A model generated the notes under the pieces. That model did not search any database, was not told the DNA's origin, and was given only the letters and a program-made list of their open reading frames with translations. Shown in pieces: positions 1 to 8,536 of a DNA stretch of 64,000 nucleotides (position 1 is the stretch's first letter; every line of letters starts with the position of its first letter). The DNA comes from Streptomyces sp. HNM0575 (GTDB lineage Bacteria > Actinomycetota > Actinomycetes > Streptomycetales > Streptomycetaceae): NCBI RefSeq assembly GCF_012726265.1, contig NZ_JAASAG010000001.1:186001-250000 (forward strand), read 5' to 3'. A program made the translations under genes and the position numbers.

Positions 1-8
1 TGCTCAGT

Positions 9-1601
9 TCACGCCGTGCGAGCCCGCGGCAGCGCCCTGTCCTGCTCGGCCAGGAACGCGTCGACGGTGCCGTCGCCCGCGTACGGACGCAGCCGCCTCG
101 CCGTCGTGCCCAGCATCCCGCGGATGCGCGTGGACTGTACGGGCCCCAGCAGCGCCAGGGCCTTGCCGCCCGCCTCCGCGGCCTCCTCGGGGCGCTTCAA
201 CGCCGCGAGGTCGCCCGCCAGTTCGGCCGTGAACAGCGCCCTGTTCCGTACGAAGTGCGGGTCCTGGAGCGCGACCGCGCGCCTGGCCCGGTCGGCGGCC
301 CGCTCCCAGTCGTGCAGCGCCGACCAGCACTGCGCCTCCAGACCCGCGAGTTCCGCCTCGCCGAAGAAGCTCATCCACGCCGGGTCGGGGTCGGCGGGCC
401 CGCGTGCGAAGAGGGCGTGGGCCCTGCCGAGCGCCTGCTCGCAGGCCGTACGGTCGCCGAGCCCGGCCCAGCCGCCCGCCTCCCGCATGCTGAGCAGGGA
501 CAACAGCCGTGCGGAGCCCAGGTGTTTGGCCGCCTGCTGCCCGGCCTGGGCGGCACGCACGGCCTCCCGGGGGCGGCCGGCGTCCCGGGCGAGGAACGCG
601 GTGTTGCAGAAGGCGTGCGCCTCCAGCGCCGGGTCGGCGGCGACGCGGGCGGTGGCGAGTGCCTCCGCGTAGTGCGAGCGCGCGTCGCCGAAGTGCTCGG
701 AGTCGTGGGCCAACCAGCCCACGGAGATGGCGAGTTCGCCGGCGCCGTTGTGCAGGCGGTCGGTGACGGACTGGCGTTGGGCGGTGCCCGAGTCGAGGAG
801 TTCGTATGCGCTGCGGAGGGAGTCGCCCGCGCGCCGGTAGAGCGTGTCGGCGCCGTGTCTGTCGTCCAGCAGCCGGATGCGCCGCACGGCCTTCTCCAGC
901 GCCTCGGCTTCGGCCTCGCCGACGCGCCGGTGCGGGTGCACGGACGCGGTGCGGGCGTCCGCGGCCGTCGCCACGGCGCCCAGTGGCGGCATGACGGTCA
1001 TGGCGGCCGCCGGGCCGCCGATCATGAACGCGCGACGTAGCACGTCGCTCTCCTCGTGAATCTCGGAACAGTCTGAACAGAAGGTGCAGGTACGGGAGTC
1101 GGGACAGGCCGGTGAACTGCCCGAGCTGCTGGGGCTTTCGGGGTCTCCAGGGTCGCTGTGACCACTGTGATTACTGTGACTACTGGGATTTGCGGGGTTG
1201 TTGGGGCTGTCGGGGCTGATGTGGTGACCGTTGAGCGTACGGGATACGGCGGTCAGCGCGGCCGCATACGGGGGCGAATTGTCACCTCCGTAAGCCTCTC
1301 GGGTGCGGCGGCCCGACCGGCCGCGTACGGCCTCACGGCTGGCGAAGCCCATGTCGGCGAGCGTGCGGCCCGGGAACATGTGCAGAAGGACGCGCTCGTA
1401 GGCGTAGTTGGGGCAGCGGATCTCGCCGGCCTCCACCCGGCCGATGTAGCGCGCGTCGCAGGCGACGTGTTCACCGATCTCGCGCCCGGACCGCCGTACG
1501 GCCGCGGCGAATTCGGCAGGCGACAGCGTGCCGCGCAGCTGCCGGAACGCCTCGTTGGGCACGGGGTGCGGGCCCTGCGACGCGGATGATGACGACGCCA
1601 T
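9..1601 (-). CDS. XRE-type HTH regulator with C-terminal TPR-like repeats
   Basis: A 530-residue cytoplasmic DNA-binding protein. Residues about 13-75 form a helix-turn-helix of the XRE kind (the run EFAAAVRRSGREIGEHV followed by a recognition-helix-like ARYIGRVEAGE). A long Asn/Ser/Pro-rich low-complexity linker (about 105-168) leads to a small cysteine cluster (CTFCSDC, about residue 170). The rest (about 225-520) is alpha-helical and alanine-rich with TPR-like pairs. This layout is common in Streptomyces regulators of differentiation and antibiotic production; the ligand or partner is unknown. It is divergent from the small gene at 1782, with a shared AT-richer gap. The cysteine cluster could bind metal, but only three cysteines are close together. 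Family call is firm, function is not. Confidence 0.85.
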   Translation of the reverse strand: MASSSSASQGPHPVPNEAFRQLRGTLSPAEFAAAVRRSGREIGEHVACDARYIGRVEAGEIRCPNYAYERVLLHMFPGRTLADMGFASREAVRGRSGRRTREAYGGDNSPPYAAALTAVSRTLNGHHISPDSPNNPANPSSHSNHSGHSDPGDPESPSSSGSSPACPDSRTCTFCSDCSEIHEESDVLRRAFMIGGPAAAMTVMPPLGAVATAADARTASVHPHRRVGEAEAEALEKAVRRIRLLDDRHGADTLYRRAGDSLRSAYELLDSGTAQRQSVTDRLHNGAGELAISVGWLAHDSEHFGDARSHYAEALATARVAADPALEAHAFCNTAFLARDAGRPREAVRAAQAGQQAAKHLGSARLLSLLSMREAGGWAGLGDRTACEQALGRAHALFARGPADPDPAWMSFFGEAELAGLEAQCWSALHDWERAADRARRAVALQDPHFVRNRALFTAELAGDLAALKRPEEAAEAGGKALALLGPVQSTRIRGMLGTTARRLRPYAGDGTVDAFLAEQDRALPRARTA

Positions 1602-1781
1602 GGCCGGACGGTACCGGCTGTGACGTGACCGCCACGCTGGGTTCCGCTACAAAACGGATATCTCACCCATCATCTGCCATGAAGTGCCATCCTTTGTGGC
1701 GTGGTGTGCCGTAGCCCGTTGACGCCCCCGGCCGTTGAACTCTGCATGACCACTGCGGAGGAGCTCGGAGGAGGGGTCCGG

Positions 1782-2165
1782 ATGGACACCGGTCTGGGAG
1801 TCCGCACCGTTTCCGGCGGTGTGCCCTGCGACTTGGTGACGGTGCCCGCCCGGCAGGGCCTGGAGGCCGTCGACATCCTGCGTCTGCGCGACGGACTCGG
1901 TCCGGTTCTGCTGTGCGACGGGGAAGGCGACGAGGTGGGTTTTCTCGTGCCGCCGGGCACGGCGGCGTGCTGGGACCTGCCGGGCAGTGCGTGCACCCAG
2001 ACCCCGGGACGGCCCCGAACGGTCGTGCAGGAGCCGCCACTTGCGGGTACGGGCTGGCTCGTGCCGCCGGAGTGGGCGTTCGGGGTGGCCACCGACGCGT
2101 CGATGCTGCGGGCTGCGCTGGGCGAGGCCGCGCGCACGATCGAGGCCGTCGACCGCTGTCAGTGA
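1782..2165 (+). CDS. Small conserved actinobacterial protein of unknown function
   Basis: A 127-residue soluble protein without signal peptide or membrane segment. The ATG at 1782 is chosen because GGAGGAGGGG at 1767-1776 gives an ideal ribosome binding site 5 bases upstream; the earlier ATG at 1746 has none. Proteins of this kind, with a core such as LLCDGEGDEVGFLVPPG and a conserved tryptophan, often sit next to XRE/TPR regulators in Streptomyces, as here, and some are loosely annotated as primase/polymerase-like. I see no catalytic motif and do not assign a function. It may be a partner of the divergent regulator at 9-1601. Confidence 0.7.
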   Translation: MDTGLGVRTVSGGVPCDLVTVPARQGLEAVDILRLRDGLGPVLLCDGEGDEVGFLVPPGTAACWDLPGSACTQTPGRPRTVVQEPPLAGTGWLVPPEWAFGVATDASMLRAALGEAARTIEAVDRCQ

Positions 2166-2263
2166 CGGGCCGCCGGGAGAGGCGACCCGCTGCGGCGTGA
2201 GGGGTTGCGGCGTCACCGGTTGCGCGTGACCGGCTAAGGCCGGTCCCCGGCGATACTGGACGG

Positions 2264-3316
2264 GTGGCGAAGGGCGGACGGCGGCGCGGCGGCGGCGCGA
2301 AGAGCGAACGCGGCGGCGGCGACGGCGAAGACGCCGGAGGTGCCGGAGGTGCCGTGAGCGCCCGCGGCTCGCGGGGCGTACGCGGCGGCGGCCGCCGCTC
2401 ACGCCGGGTGCTGAGCGCCGAGGTCGAGGGCGGCAGCGCGCAGCTCGTACCCGATCCGGACCGCGCGCACGGATGGTCGCTGCTGCTGGACGGCGCACCG
2501 CAGTCCTACGTCGACCTGGACGACCCCTCCCACCTCGGCTTCGAGTACCAGCGCAGGCTCGGTCACGTCGTCGACCTGGCCGCACCGCCGGGACGCCCGC
2601 TGCACGTGCTGCACCTCGGCGGCGGGGCGCTGAGCCTCGCGCGCTATGTCGCCGCCACCCGGCCCCGTTCCACGCAGCAGGTCGTCGAGAAGGACACGGC
2701 GCTGTCCGAATGGATACGCAGGGAACTGCCGTTGGAGCGCGGCTGGCGCATCCGGGTGCGCGGCGGCGACGCACGGGAGGGCCTGGGCAGGCTCCCTTCG
2801 CAGTGGGCGGACCTCGTCATCGCGGACGTCTTCGCCGGCGCCCGTACGCCCGCGCACCTGACCAGCACCGAATTCCTGCACGAGGTACGGCGGGTGCTGC
2901 GTACCGGCGGGATCTACGCGGCGAACATCGCGGACGGGCCCGGGAGCGGCCGAGGCGCCGGCGTCGGAGACGGCTCAGGCGATGCCGGTGACGGTGCCGA
3001 TCCCGATCACCGCGGCAGGCGCCGCCCGTTGGACCATCTCCGTTCCCAAGTCGCCACCGTGCGCGAGGTGTTCGGCACGGCGGCGCTCACCGCCGACCCG
3101 GCCGTGCTGCGCGGCAGACGCTTCGGCAACGCCGTACTGGCCGCCACCGACGGGGAGTTGCCCGTCGCGGAGCTGTCCAGGCGCTCGGCGGGCGATCCTC
3201 ATCCGGGCCGCGTGGAGTCCGGCGACTCCCTGGCCGCCTTCACGGGCGGCGCACCGCCGGTCACGGATGCGACGGCACGGCCTTCGCCGATGCCGCCGGA
3301 CGACGCCTTCAAGTGA
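2264..3316 (+). CDS. Spermidine-synthase-like class I methyltransferase-fold protein
   Basis: Belongs to the SpeE/spermine synthase superfamily. After a basic Gly/Arg-rich N-terminus (residues 1-45) comes a short beta region (GAPQSYVDLDDPSHLGFEY), then the nucleotide-binding loop HVLHLGGGALSLARYVAA (about 112-130), an acidic ribose-binding position (QVVEKD), GGDARE and the DLVIADVF strand where the polyamine enzymes have their catalytic Asp. Many actinobacterial members of this group have no proven polyamine activity, so aminopropyl transfer is only a possibility. An agmatinase lies 30 kb away (32844). Start alternatives are GTG 2264 and GTG 2354; the second has GGAGG at 2345-2349 and would remove the low-complexity N-terminus. 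Residues 225-245 are a Gly/Asp-rich insertion. Confidence 0.8.
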   Translation: MAKGGRRRGGGAKSERGGGDGEDAGGAGGAVSARGSRGVRGGGRRSRRVLSAEVEGGSAQLVPDPDRAHGWSLLLDGAPQSYVDLDDPSHLGFEYQRRLGHVVDLAAPPGRPLHVLHLGGGALSLARYVAATRPRSTQQVVEKDTALSEWIRRELPLERGWRIRVRGGDAREGLGRLPSQWADLVIADVFAGARTPAHLTSTEFLHEVRRVLRTGGIYAANIADGPGSGRGAGVGDGSGDAGDGADPDHRGRRRPLDHLRSQVATVREVFGTAALTADPAVLRGRRFGNAVLAATDGELPVAELSRRSAGDPHPGRVESGDSLAAFTGGAPPVTDATARPSPMPPDDAFK

Positions 3317-3409
3317 GCGGAGAGTATGGGCGGTTGCGGCACGGCCCGGGGTCTCCGGCCGTCGCCGTACAGCGGCAGCCGTCGTACGCCCGGCCGTCGG
3401 CCGTCGGCC

Positions 3410-3973
3410 CTAGCCGTTGTCGTAGGACTCGATGCGCGGCGGTGCGCCGTCCCAGCGGCAGAAGATCGACGAGGACGCGCCGTCCTTGGAGAAGGTCACC
3501 CGGATCCAGGTGGTGTCCTTCCAGACCTGCGTCTCCCAGCCGTCGTTGGGCGTCGCCGAGACCAGCGTCGCGTAGTCGTCGCGCATGTCGAATACCGCCC
3601 GGCCGCCCGCGACGCTGGCGCCCTGCACCCGCCCCGATTCGTCGGGTTCGCTCGGCCGGGGACCGGACGGCGGCTTCGTCGTACGGTCGCCGCCGCCGGG
3701 CGCGGGTGCGGATTTCGTCGGACGCGGCTTCTCCGGCACCGAGGGTGCGGTCTTCGTCGGCGACGGCGTCGGCTCGGGCTGCTGCGGGGACGGCGATCCG
3801 GGACCGGTCGTCGGCGTATCGCCGTCGGCGATGGGCAGCGAGCGTGGCGGGTCGTACTCCGTGCTGGCCAGCACGGTGTGAACCCCGAACCATGACAGCG
3901 TGACTGCGGCGCTTGTGGCCGATGCCCAAGCGGCCGCGTGCACGATTCCTCGTCGTCCCATCCCTGTCACCAT
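3410..3973 (-). CDS. Membrane-anchored or secreted protein with Pro/Ser/Thr-rich stalk
   Basis: A 187-residue protein. One N-terminal hydrophobic segment (HAAAWASATSAAVTLSWFG, about residues 12-30) acts as anchor or signal. Residues 45-115 are a Pro/Thr/Ser/Lys-rich stalk of the cell-wall-spanning type. A small globular C-terminal domain follows, with several aromatic residues and one cysteine (TWIRVTFSKDGASSSIFC). It is divergently transcribed from the two-component system at 4021, 47 bases apart, so it is a plausible accessory or target of that system. No family is recognised. Confidence 0.7.
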   Translation of the reverse strand: MVTGMGRRGIVHAAAWASATSAAVTLSWFGVHTVLASTEYDPPRSLPIADGDTPTTGPGSPSPQQPEPTPSPTKTAPSVPEKPRPTKSAPAPGGGDRTTKPPSGPRPSEPDESGRVQGASVAGGRAVFDMRDDYATLVSATPNDGWETQVWKDTTWIRVTFSKDGASSSIFCRWDGAPPRIESYDNG

Positions 3974-4020
3974 AGCTGCAACCAGCTCACTCGCGTCTCG
4001 GTATGGACTAACGTGCGCAC

Positions 4021-4737
4021 ATGGCTCGTGTGCTCGTGGTCGAGGACGACCAGTTCGTACGTTCCGCCCTGATCCGGCACCTCAAGGACGCCTCGCATGT
4101 GGTGCGCAGCGTCGGTACCGCGCTGGAGGCGCTGAGAGAAGTCGCGCAGTACGGATTCGACGTCGTGATCCTCGACTTGGGCCTTCCGGACCTGGACGGC
4201 GCCGAGGCGCTCAAGATGCTGCGCGGCATCACCGACGTGCCGGTGATCATCGCCACGGCCCGTGACAACGAGAACGAGATCGTCCGGCTGCTCAACGACG
4301 GCGCGGACGACTATCTGGTCAAACCCTTCTCCGTGGAGCACCTTTCGGCCCGCATGTCCGCCGTGCTGCGCCGTGCGCAGAGCGGTACGGGCGGTGGCGG
4401 CGGATCCGGCACGGTCACGGAGAGGGTGCTGAAGGTCGGCGGCCTGGCCATCGATCCGCTGCGGCGGCAGGCCGAGCTGGACGGCATGGTGCTGGACCTG
4501 ACCAGGCGCGAGTTCGACCTGCTGGCCTTCCTCGCGGGGAGGCCCGGTGTGGTGGTGGCGCGCAAGGAGCTGCTGGCCGAGGTGTGGCAGCAGTCCTACG
4601 GGGACGACCAGACCATCGACGTCCATCTGTCGTGGCTGCGGCGGAAGTTGGGCGAGACCGCGGCCAGGCCGCGCTACCTGCACACCATCCGGGGTGTCGG
4701 GGTGAAGCTGGAGGCGCCGGGGGAGGCGCGGGCGTGA
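4021..4737 (+). CDS. OmpR/PhoB-family response regulator
   Basis: A 238-residue two-component regulator. The N-terminal receiver domain (1-118) has the acidic pair VVEDD, the phospho-acceptor Asp52 in VILDLGLPD, and Lys101 in LVKPF. After a Gly/Ser linker (about 122-135) the winged-helix DNA-binding domain (about 140-232) carries TRREFDLLAFL and the recognition-helix region DDQTIDVHLSWLRRKLGE. It pairs with the histidine kinase at 4814, 76 bases downstream. A -10-like TAACGT at 4009-4014 lies 6 bases before the ATG, which fits a leaderless mRNA, although no good -35 box is seen. Targets are unknown; the divergent secreted protein at 3410-3973 is the nearest candidate. Confidence 0.95.
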   Translation: MARVLVVEDDQFVRSALIRHLKDASHVVRSVGTALEALREVAQYGFDVVILDLGLPDLDGAEALKMLRGITDVPVIIATARDNENEIVRLLNDGADDYLVKPFSVEHLSARMSAVLRRAQSGTGGGGGSGTVTERVLKVGGLAIDPLRRQAELDGMVLDLTRREFDLLAFLAGRPGVVVARKELLAEVWQQSYGDDQTIDVHLSWLRRKLGETAARPRYLHTIRGVGVKLEAPGEARA

Positions 4738-4813
4738 GAGCGGCAGCCGGTGAGGCCGCCGCGACGGCCGCGGAAGTGGCCGCGGAAGCGGCCCTGAGAA
4801 AGGAAATACGGGC

Positions 4814-6271
4814 ATGAGATGGGCACTGGTGAAGGTGTGCCTCGCCGTGACGGTCATGGTGGTGATCGCCTTCGCCGTGCCCCTGGGGCTGGTCGTGAAG
4901 GAGACGGCTCGGGACAGGGCGTTCTCCAACGCCGAGCGCCAGGCCGCCACCGTGGGTCCGGTGCTGGCCATCACGACCGACCGGCAGCAGCTGGAGAAGG
5001 CCGTCGTCAGCACGCAGGCGGGCGGTGAGGGACGGCTCGCCGTGCACGTGCCGCAGGCCTCCGGCTCGTCGTCGAAGGCGGGGCGCAGCGCCGGGCCGGA
5101 CAGCCCCGTCGAGGTCGGCAGGCAGCGGGCCACCCGTGAGGAGCTGGCCGCGGCGCGCCGTCAGGGCCGCGCCTCCACGGTCACGGTTCCCGGCGGCTAC
5201 ACGCTGCTGCGGCCGACGGCCGTCGCCAGCGGCGAGTTCGCCGTCGTCGAGGTCTTCATCCCGAACGACGAGGTCACCCACAACGTCACGACCTCCTGGC
5301 TCATCCTCGCCGGGGTCGGCATCGCGCTGATCCTCGGCTCGGTGGCCGTAGCCGACCGGCTGGGGACGCTCATGGTGCGCCCGGCGGGACGGCTGGCCGC
5401 CGCCGCGCACTCCCTGGGCGAGGGCAAGCTGGGCGTGAGGGTGCCGGAGGACGGGCCGAGCGAACTGCGCTCCGCGGCCGTCGCGTTCAACGCCATGGCC
5501 GATCAGGTCGTACAACTCCTCGCGAATGAACGGGAGTTGGCCGCCGACCTGTCGCACCGGCTGCGTACGCCGCTGACCGTGCTGCGCCTGAACGCCGCCT
5601 CGCTGGGCAACGGCGACGCCGCCGAGCACACCCGTGAGGCGGTGGCCACGCTGGAGAGCGAGGTCGACCACATCATCAGCACCGCGCGCGAGCAGCGCGA
5701 GCAGCGGGCACAGACGACGGGCAACCTGGAGTCCGCGGCCTGCGACGCGGCAGAGGTGATACGTGAACGCATGGCGTTCTGGTCGGCGCTCGCGGAGGAC
5801 GAGGGCCGTGAGGCGCGGCTGGCCGGCGTGGACCGGCCGGTGCGGGTGCCCGTCGCCCGCACCGAGTTCGCCGCGGCGCTCGACGCGATGCTCGGCAACG
5901 TCTTCCGGCACACCCCGGAGGGCACCGCGTTCTCCGTGGACGTCCACCACGGAGGACCGGCGAGCAACTCGGTGATCGTGCTCGTCTCCGATGCGGGCCC
6001 GGGCATAGCCGACCCCGACGCGGCCCTGCGCCGCGGGCACGGCGACGGCAAGCCGGGCTCAACGGGCCTGGGGCTGGACATCGTTCGCAGGGTCGCCGAG
6101 TCCACCGGCGGCGATGTGCGCATCGGGCCGTCGGTGCTCGGCGGTACCGAGATACGGGTGTGGCTGACGCTGGACGGCGGCGAGGCGGATCGCCGGCGCC
6201 TCGGACGCCGCCGCACCGACCGCGAACGCCGCAACCGCAGCCGAACTCGCAGGCCGTTACGGCGCGCGTGA
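4814..6271 (+). CDS. Sensor histidine kinase, HAMP-containing
   Basis: A 485-residue membrane kinase and partner of the regulator at 4021. The first membrane helix (VCLAVTVMVVIAFAVPLGLVV, about 8-28) and second (SWLILAGVGIALILGSVAVA, about 163-184) enclose a sensor loop of some 130 residues. A HAMP linker follows, then the H-box LAADLSHRLRTPL with the phosphorylated His at about 247, an N-box AMLGNVFRHTPEGT, and G-boxes DAGPGIADPD and GSTGLGLDIVRRVAE. All catalytic motifs are intact. The last 35 residues are Arg-rich. The signal sensed cannot be read from the sequence. Confidence 0.95.
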   Translation: MRWALVKVCLAVTVMVVIAFAVPLGLVVKETARDRAFSNAERQAATVGPVLAITTDRQQLEKAVVSTQAGGEGRLAVHVPQASGSSSKAGRSAGPDSPVEVGRQRATREELAAARRQGRASTVTVPGGYTLLRPTAVASGEFAVVEVFIPNDEVTHNVTTSWLILAGVGIALILGSVAVADRLGTLMVRPAGRLAAAAHSLGEGKLGVRVPEDGPSELRSAAVAFNAMADQVVQLLANERELAADLSHRLRTPLTVLRLNAASLGNGDAAEHTREAVATLESEVDHIISTAREQREQRAQTTGNLESAACDAAEVIRERMAFWSALAEDEGREARLAGVDRPVRVPVARTEFAAALDAMLGNVFRHTPEGTAFSVDVHHGGPASNSVIVLVSDAGPGIADPDAALRRGHGDGKPGSTGLGLDIVRRVAESTGGDVRIGPSVLGGTEIRVWLTLDGGEADRRRLGRRRTDRERRNRSRTRRPLRRA

Positions 6272-6381
6272 CGCGCGCCCCCTGCGGTCGCGGGTGACGC
6301 GCCCCGCGCCCGCGTCGCTCTCACCCCACCCCGACTCGCCCCACCCCGCCTAGCCCCGCCTCGACTTGACCCCGTCCCGCC

Positions 6382-8220
6382 TCACCCCACGTCGAAGGTG
6401 TTCGGCAGGCCGAGCCGGAAGCGGGTCTCGTCCACGCGCTTGAGCGGCTCCAACTCCGGGGGCTGGTACAGCAGTTGGATACGGCAGCGCTCGGCGCCCG
6501 AACCGTCCGCGTCCAGCAGCGCGTTGACCGCCCGGCGCGCCGACTCGTTGGCGCCCTCCATCGTGGCCAGGTCCACGTCCGTACGCACGTAGTCCCCCGC
6601 GAGGAAGAGGTTGGGGACGGCGGTGGCCGCCGGGGGGCGGTTGTGGAGGGTGCCCGTCGGGTGGACGAGGAGCTGCTCGCGGTTGGCCGGGTGCGGTCCG
6701 CCGATGCCGGTGACCGCCGGGTCCATGAACCAGGTGTGCACGTTGGCGTCGTCGAGCACCTTCTTGCCGTCGTCGTTGAGCGCGGCCTTGAGCTGCGCCC
6801 ACGTCTCCGCGCGCACTTCCTCGCGGGTGCATTCCTTGGCCGTCTTGCCGTACAGGATCCCGGGCTCGTCCCACTCGGAGACGCACACCGACAGGCAGTC
6901 AGCGGCCCGGCCGTCGCCGTAGTCCGCGCGGAAGTCGCGGCCGTCCCAGAACTGCGCCTGGTGGATGGACGTCAGCGACCAGGGGGAGTCGATGTAGTCT
7001 GCGTGACCGTGGACGACGGACACCGGCTCGCGCAGGTAGAACTGGACGCCCACCATCCAGTCGACCTTCAGCTCGTCGCAGCGCGCCAGCCGCGGATCCG
7101 CCGCACGCAGCGCGGGGCCCCAGGTCTTGCGGGCGTGCTCGACCGGCAGCGCCGAGACGTAGTGGCCGGCGGTCACCGTGCGGGCGTCCCCGCCGTCCCG
7201 CGCGGCGACCCGCACCCCCGTGACACGGCCGTCGCCGTAGACCAACTCCCGTACCTCGGTGCCGAGTTCGAAGGTGACGCCCAGGGAGCGCAGATGCCGG
7301 ACCCACGGGTCGATCCAGGCCTCGCTGGTCGGGGCGTTGAGCACCCGGTCCGGCTCGCCGTCCTGGCCGAGGCCGAGAATGCCGTAGAGGATGAACGCCT
7401 CGATGACGGTACGGGCGACCGTACGGGTGCTGGCCTCCTCGGCCTTCGTCGCCACCAGGTTGCGGGTCATGCCCACCCCGAGCAGCCGCTGGTAGTCGTG
7501 GCTCATCTCCCCGGCCCTGATGAAGTCCCACCACGGGACCTTCTCCCACTGCTGCTCGCGCCGCCGGTCGCAGCTGGTGAGGTGGACGAGCAACCGGTCG
7601 GCGAAGTAGGCGAGTTCGTGCGCCGGGAGGTGGAGGGCGGTGTCCAGCGCGGAGGTTACGGTCTCCCGCAGGAACCGTGCCGTGAGGTCGCCGGGCGCGG
7701 GCGGGGTGGTCGCTCCGCGCAGCGGGATGTGGAGATCGGGCCGCCCGCCGCTGCGAGACATCAGCGAGTCGGTGCCGTTGCGCAGATTGCCGTGGACTCC
7801 GTCCGGGTTTCCCGGGAACGGGATGCGCCGCAGCGTGTCCGGCAGGTTCCGGTAGAAGCCGGGGAAGAAGCGGAAGCCGTGCTCGCCGGGTAACGGCCTG
7901 CGCCCGGCACCGCCGCCCGTGCCGGGTACGTCCATGCTGCGGGCCTTGCCGCCGAGCGCGTCGTAGAACTCGTAGACGGTCACTTCGTAGCCGCGCTCGG
8001 CGAGTTCCTGTGCGGCCGTCAGCCCGGAGACGCCGCCGCCGAGCACGGCGACCGTGCGGCGCGCGGACGCGGAGGACGGCGCGGCGGCGAGGGGGTTCAG
8101 GCCGAGGGCGAGACCGCCGCCGGCGGCGCCCGCGGCGGTGAGGAAGGTGCGCCGGGCCGGTGCATGCGTGTGCGCGTGCGTGTGCGCCTTCCCGATACCG
8201 CTCGCGTTTCCGTTTCCCAT
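6382..8220 (-). CDS. Tat-exported FAD-dependent oxidoreductase (phytoene desaturase/HpnE-like)
   Basis: A 612-residue flavoenzyme. A twin-arginine signal (ARRTFLTAAGAAGGGLALG, about 22-42) is followed by a dinucleotide-binding motif VAVLGGGVSGLTAAQELAERG and the acidic end of the second strand (VTVYEF), as in amine oxidase, phytoene desaturase and hydroxysqualene dehydroxylase families. The C-terminal FAD motif LFLAGDYVRTDVDLATMEGA is present. The family normally works on isoprenoids or amines; a Tat signal suggests folding with FAD in the cytoplasm and export. The ribosome site CAGGAGG is 9 bases before the ATG. The N-terminus has a His/Thr/Ala mini-repeat (HTHAHTHA). Substrate unknown. Confidence 0.85.
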   Translation of the reverse strand: MGNGNASGIGKAHTHAHTHAPARRTFLTAAGAAGGGLALGLNPLAAAPSSASARRTVAVLGGGVSGLTAAQELAERGYEVTVYEFYDALGGKARSMDVPGTGGGAGRRPLPGEHGFRFFPGFYRNLPDTLRRIPFPGNPDGVHGNLRNGTDSLMSRSGGRPDLHIPLRGATTPPAPGDLTARFLRETVTSALDTALHLPAHELAYFADRLLVHLTSCDRRREQQWEKVPWWDFIRAGEMSHDYQRLLGVGMTRNLVATKAEEASTRTVARTVIEAFILYGILGLGQDGEPDRVLNAPTSEAWIDPWVRHLRSLGVTFELGTEVRELVYGDGRVTGVRVAARDGGDARTVTAGHYVSALPVEHARKTWGPALRAADPRLARCDELKVDWMVGVQFYLREPVSVVHGHADYIDSPWSLTSIHQAQFWDGRDFRADYGDGRAADCLSVCVSEWDEPGILYGKTAKECTREEVRAETWAQLKAALNDDGKKVLDDANVHTWFMDPAVTGIGGPHPANREQLLVHPTGTLHNRPPAATAVPNLFLAGDYVRTDVDLATMEGANESARRAVNALLDADGSGAERCRIQLLYQPPELEPLKRVDETRFRLGLPNTFDVG

Positions 8221-8536
8221 GAACGATCGCCTCCTGACGGGCCGTCATCGTGCGCACACGCTACGCATCCGGCGCTCTTCCCGCGGGGCTCTTCCGCCGG
8301 TACGCACAGCACCTCCACAGCTGCCGCCCCTACGTGCCCCGACGACCCGTCCGGCAACGGCCGTCGGGCCCATGGTGAGGCCTTGAGAGCGTTTCCATAA
8401 CCGGACCATTGCGCTCCCTTAAGTGCGCCCTAAGTATTCCGAGTCCCGCCCGCAACAAGGCAATTGTCCGAGTCGGCCTCGCTAGTTTCTGCTTGTCCGC
8501 ACGAACCACCCCCCACCCCGATGAGGCATCGAGACG
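8221..8536. promoter_or_regulatory. Divergent promoter region between FAD oxidoreductase and chitinase
   Basis: A 316-base gap without a credible gene that must hold both promoters. For the chitinase a possible promoter is TTGCGC at 8409-8414 and TAAGTA at 8431-8436 with 16 bases between. GAGAGCGTTTCCA near 8387-8399 resembles half of a LacI-type operator. No DasR dre site was seen here, in contrast to the hexosaminidase gene at 18803. These promoter assignments are weak. Confidence 0.3.

Noticed and set aside
9..1601. NsdA, the negative regulator of differentiation
   Set aside because: It shares the HTH plus TPR plan, but the N-terminal sequence does not match what I remember of NsdA, so only a family-level call is made.
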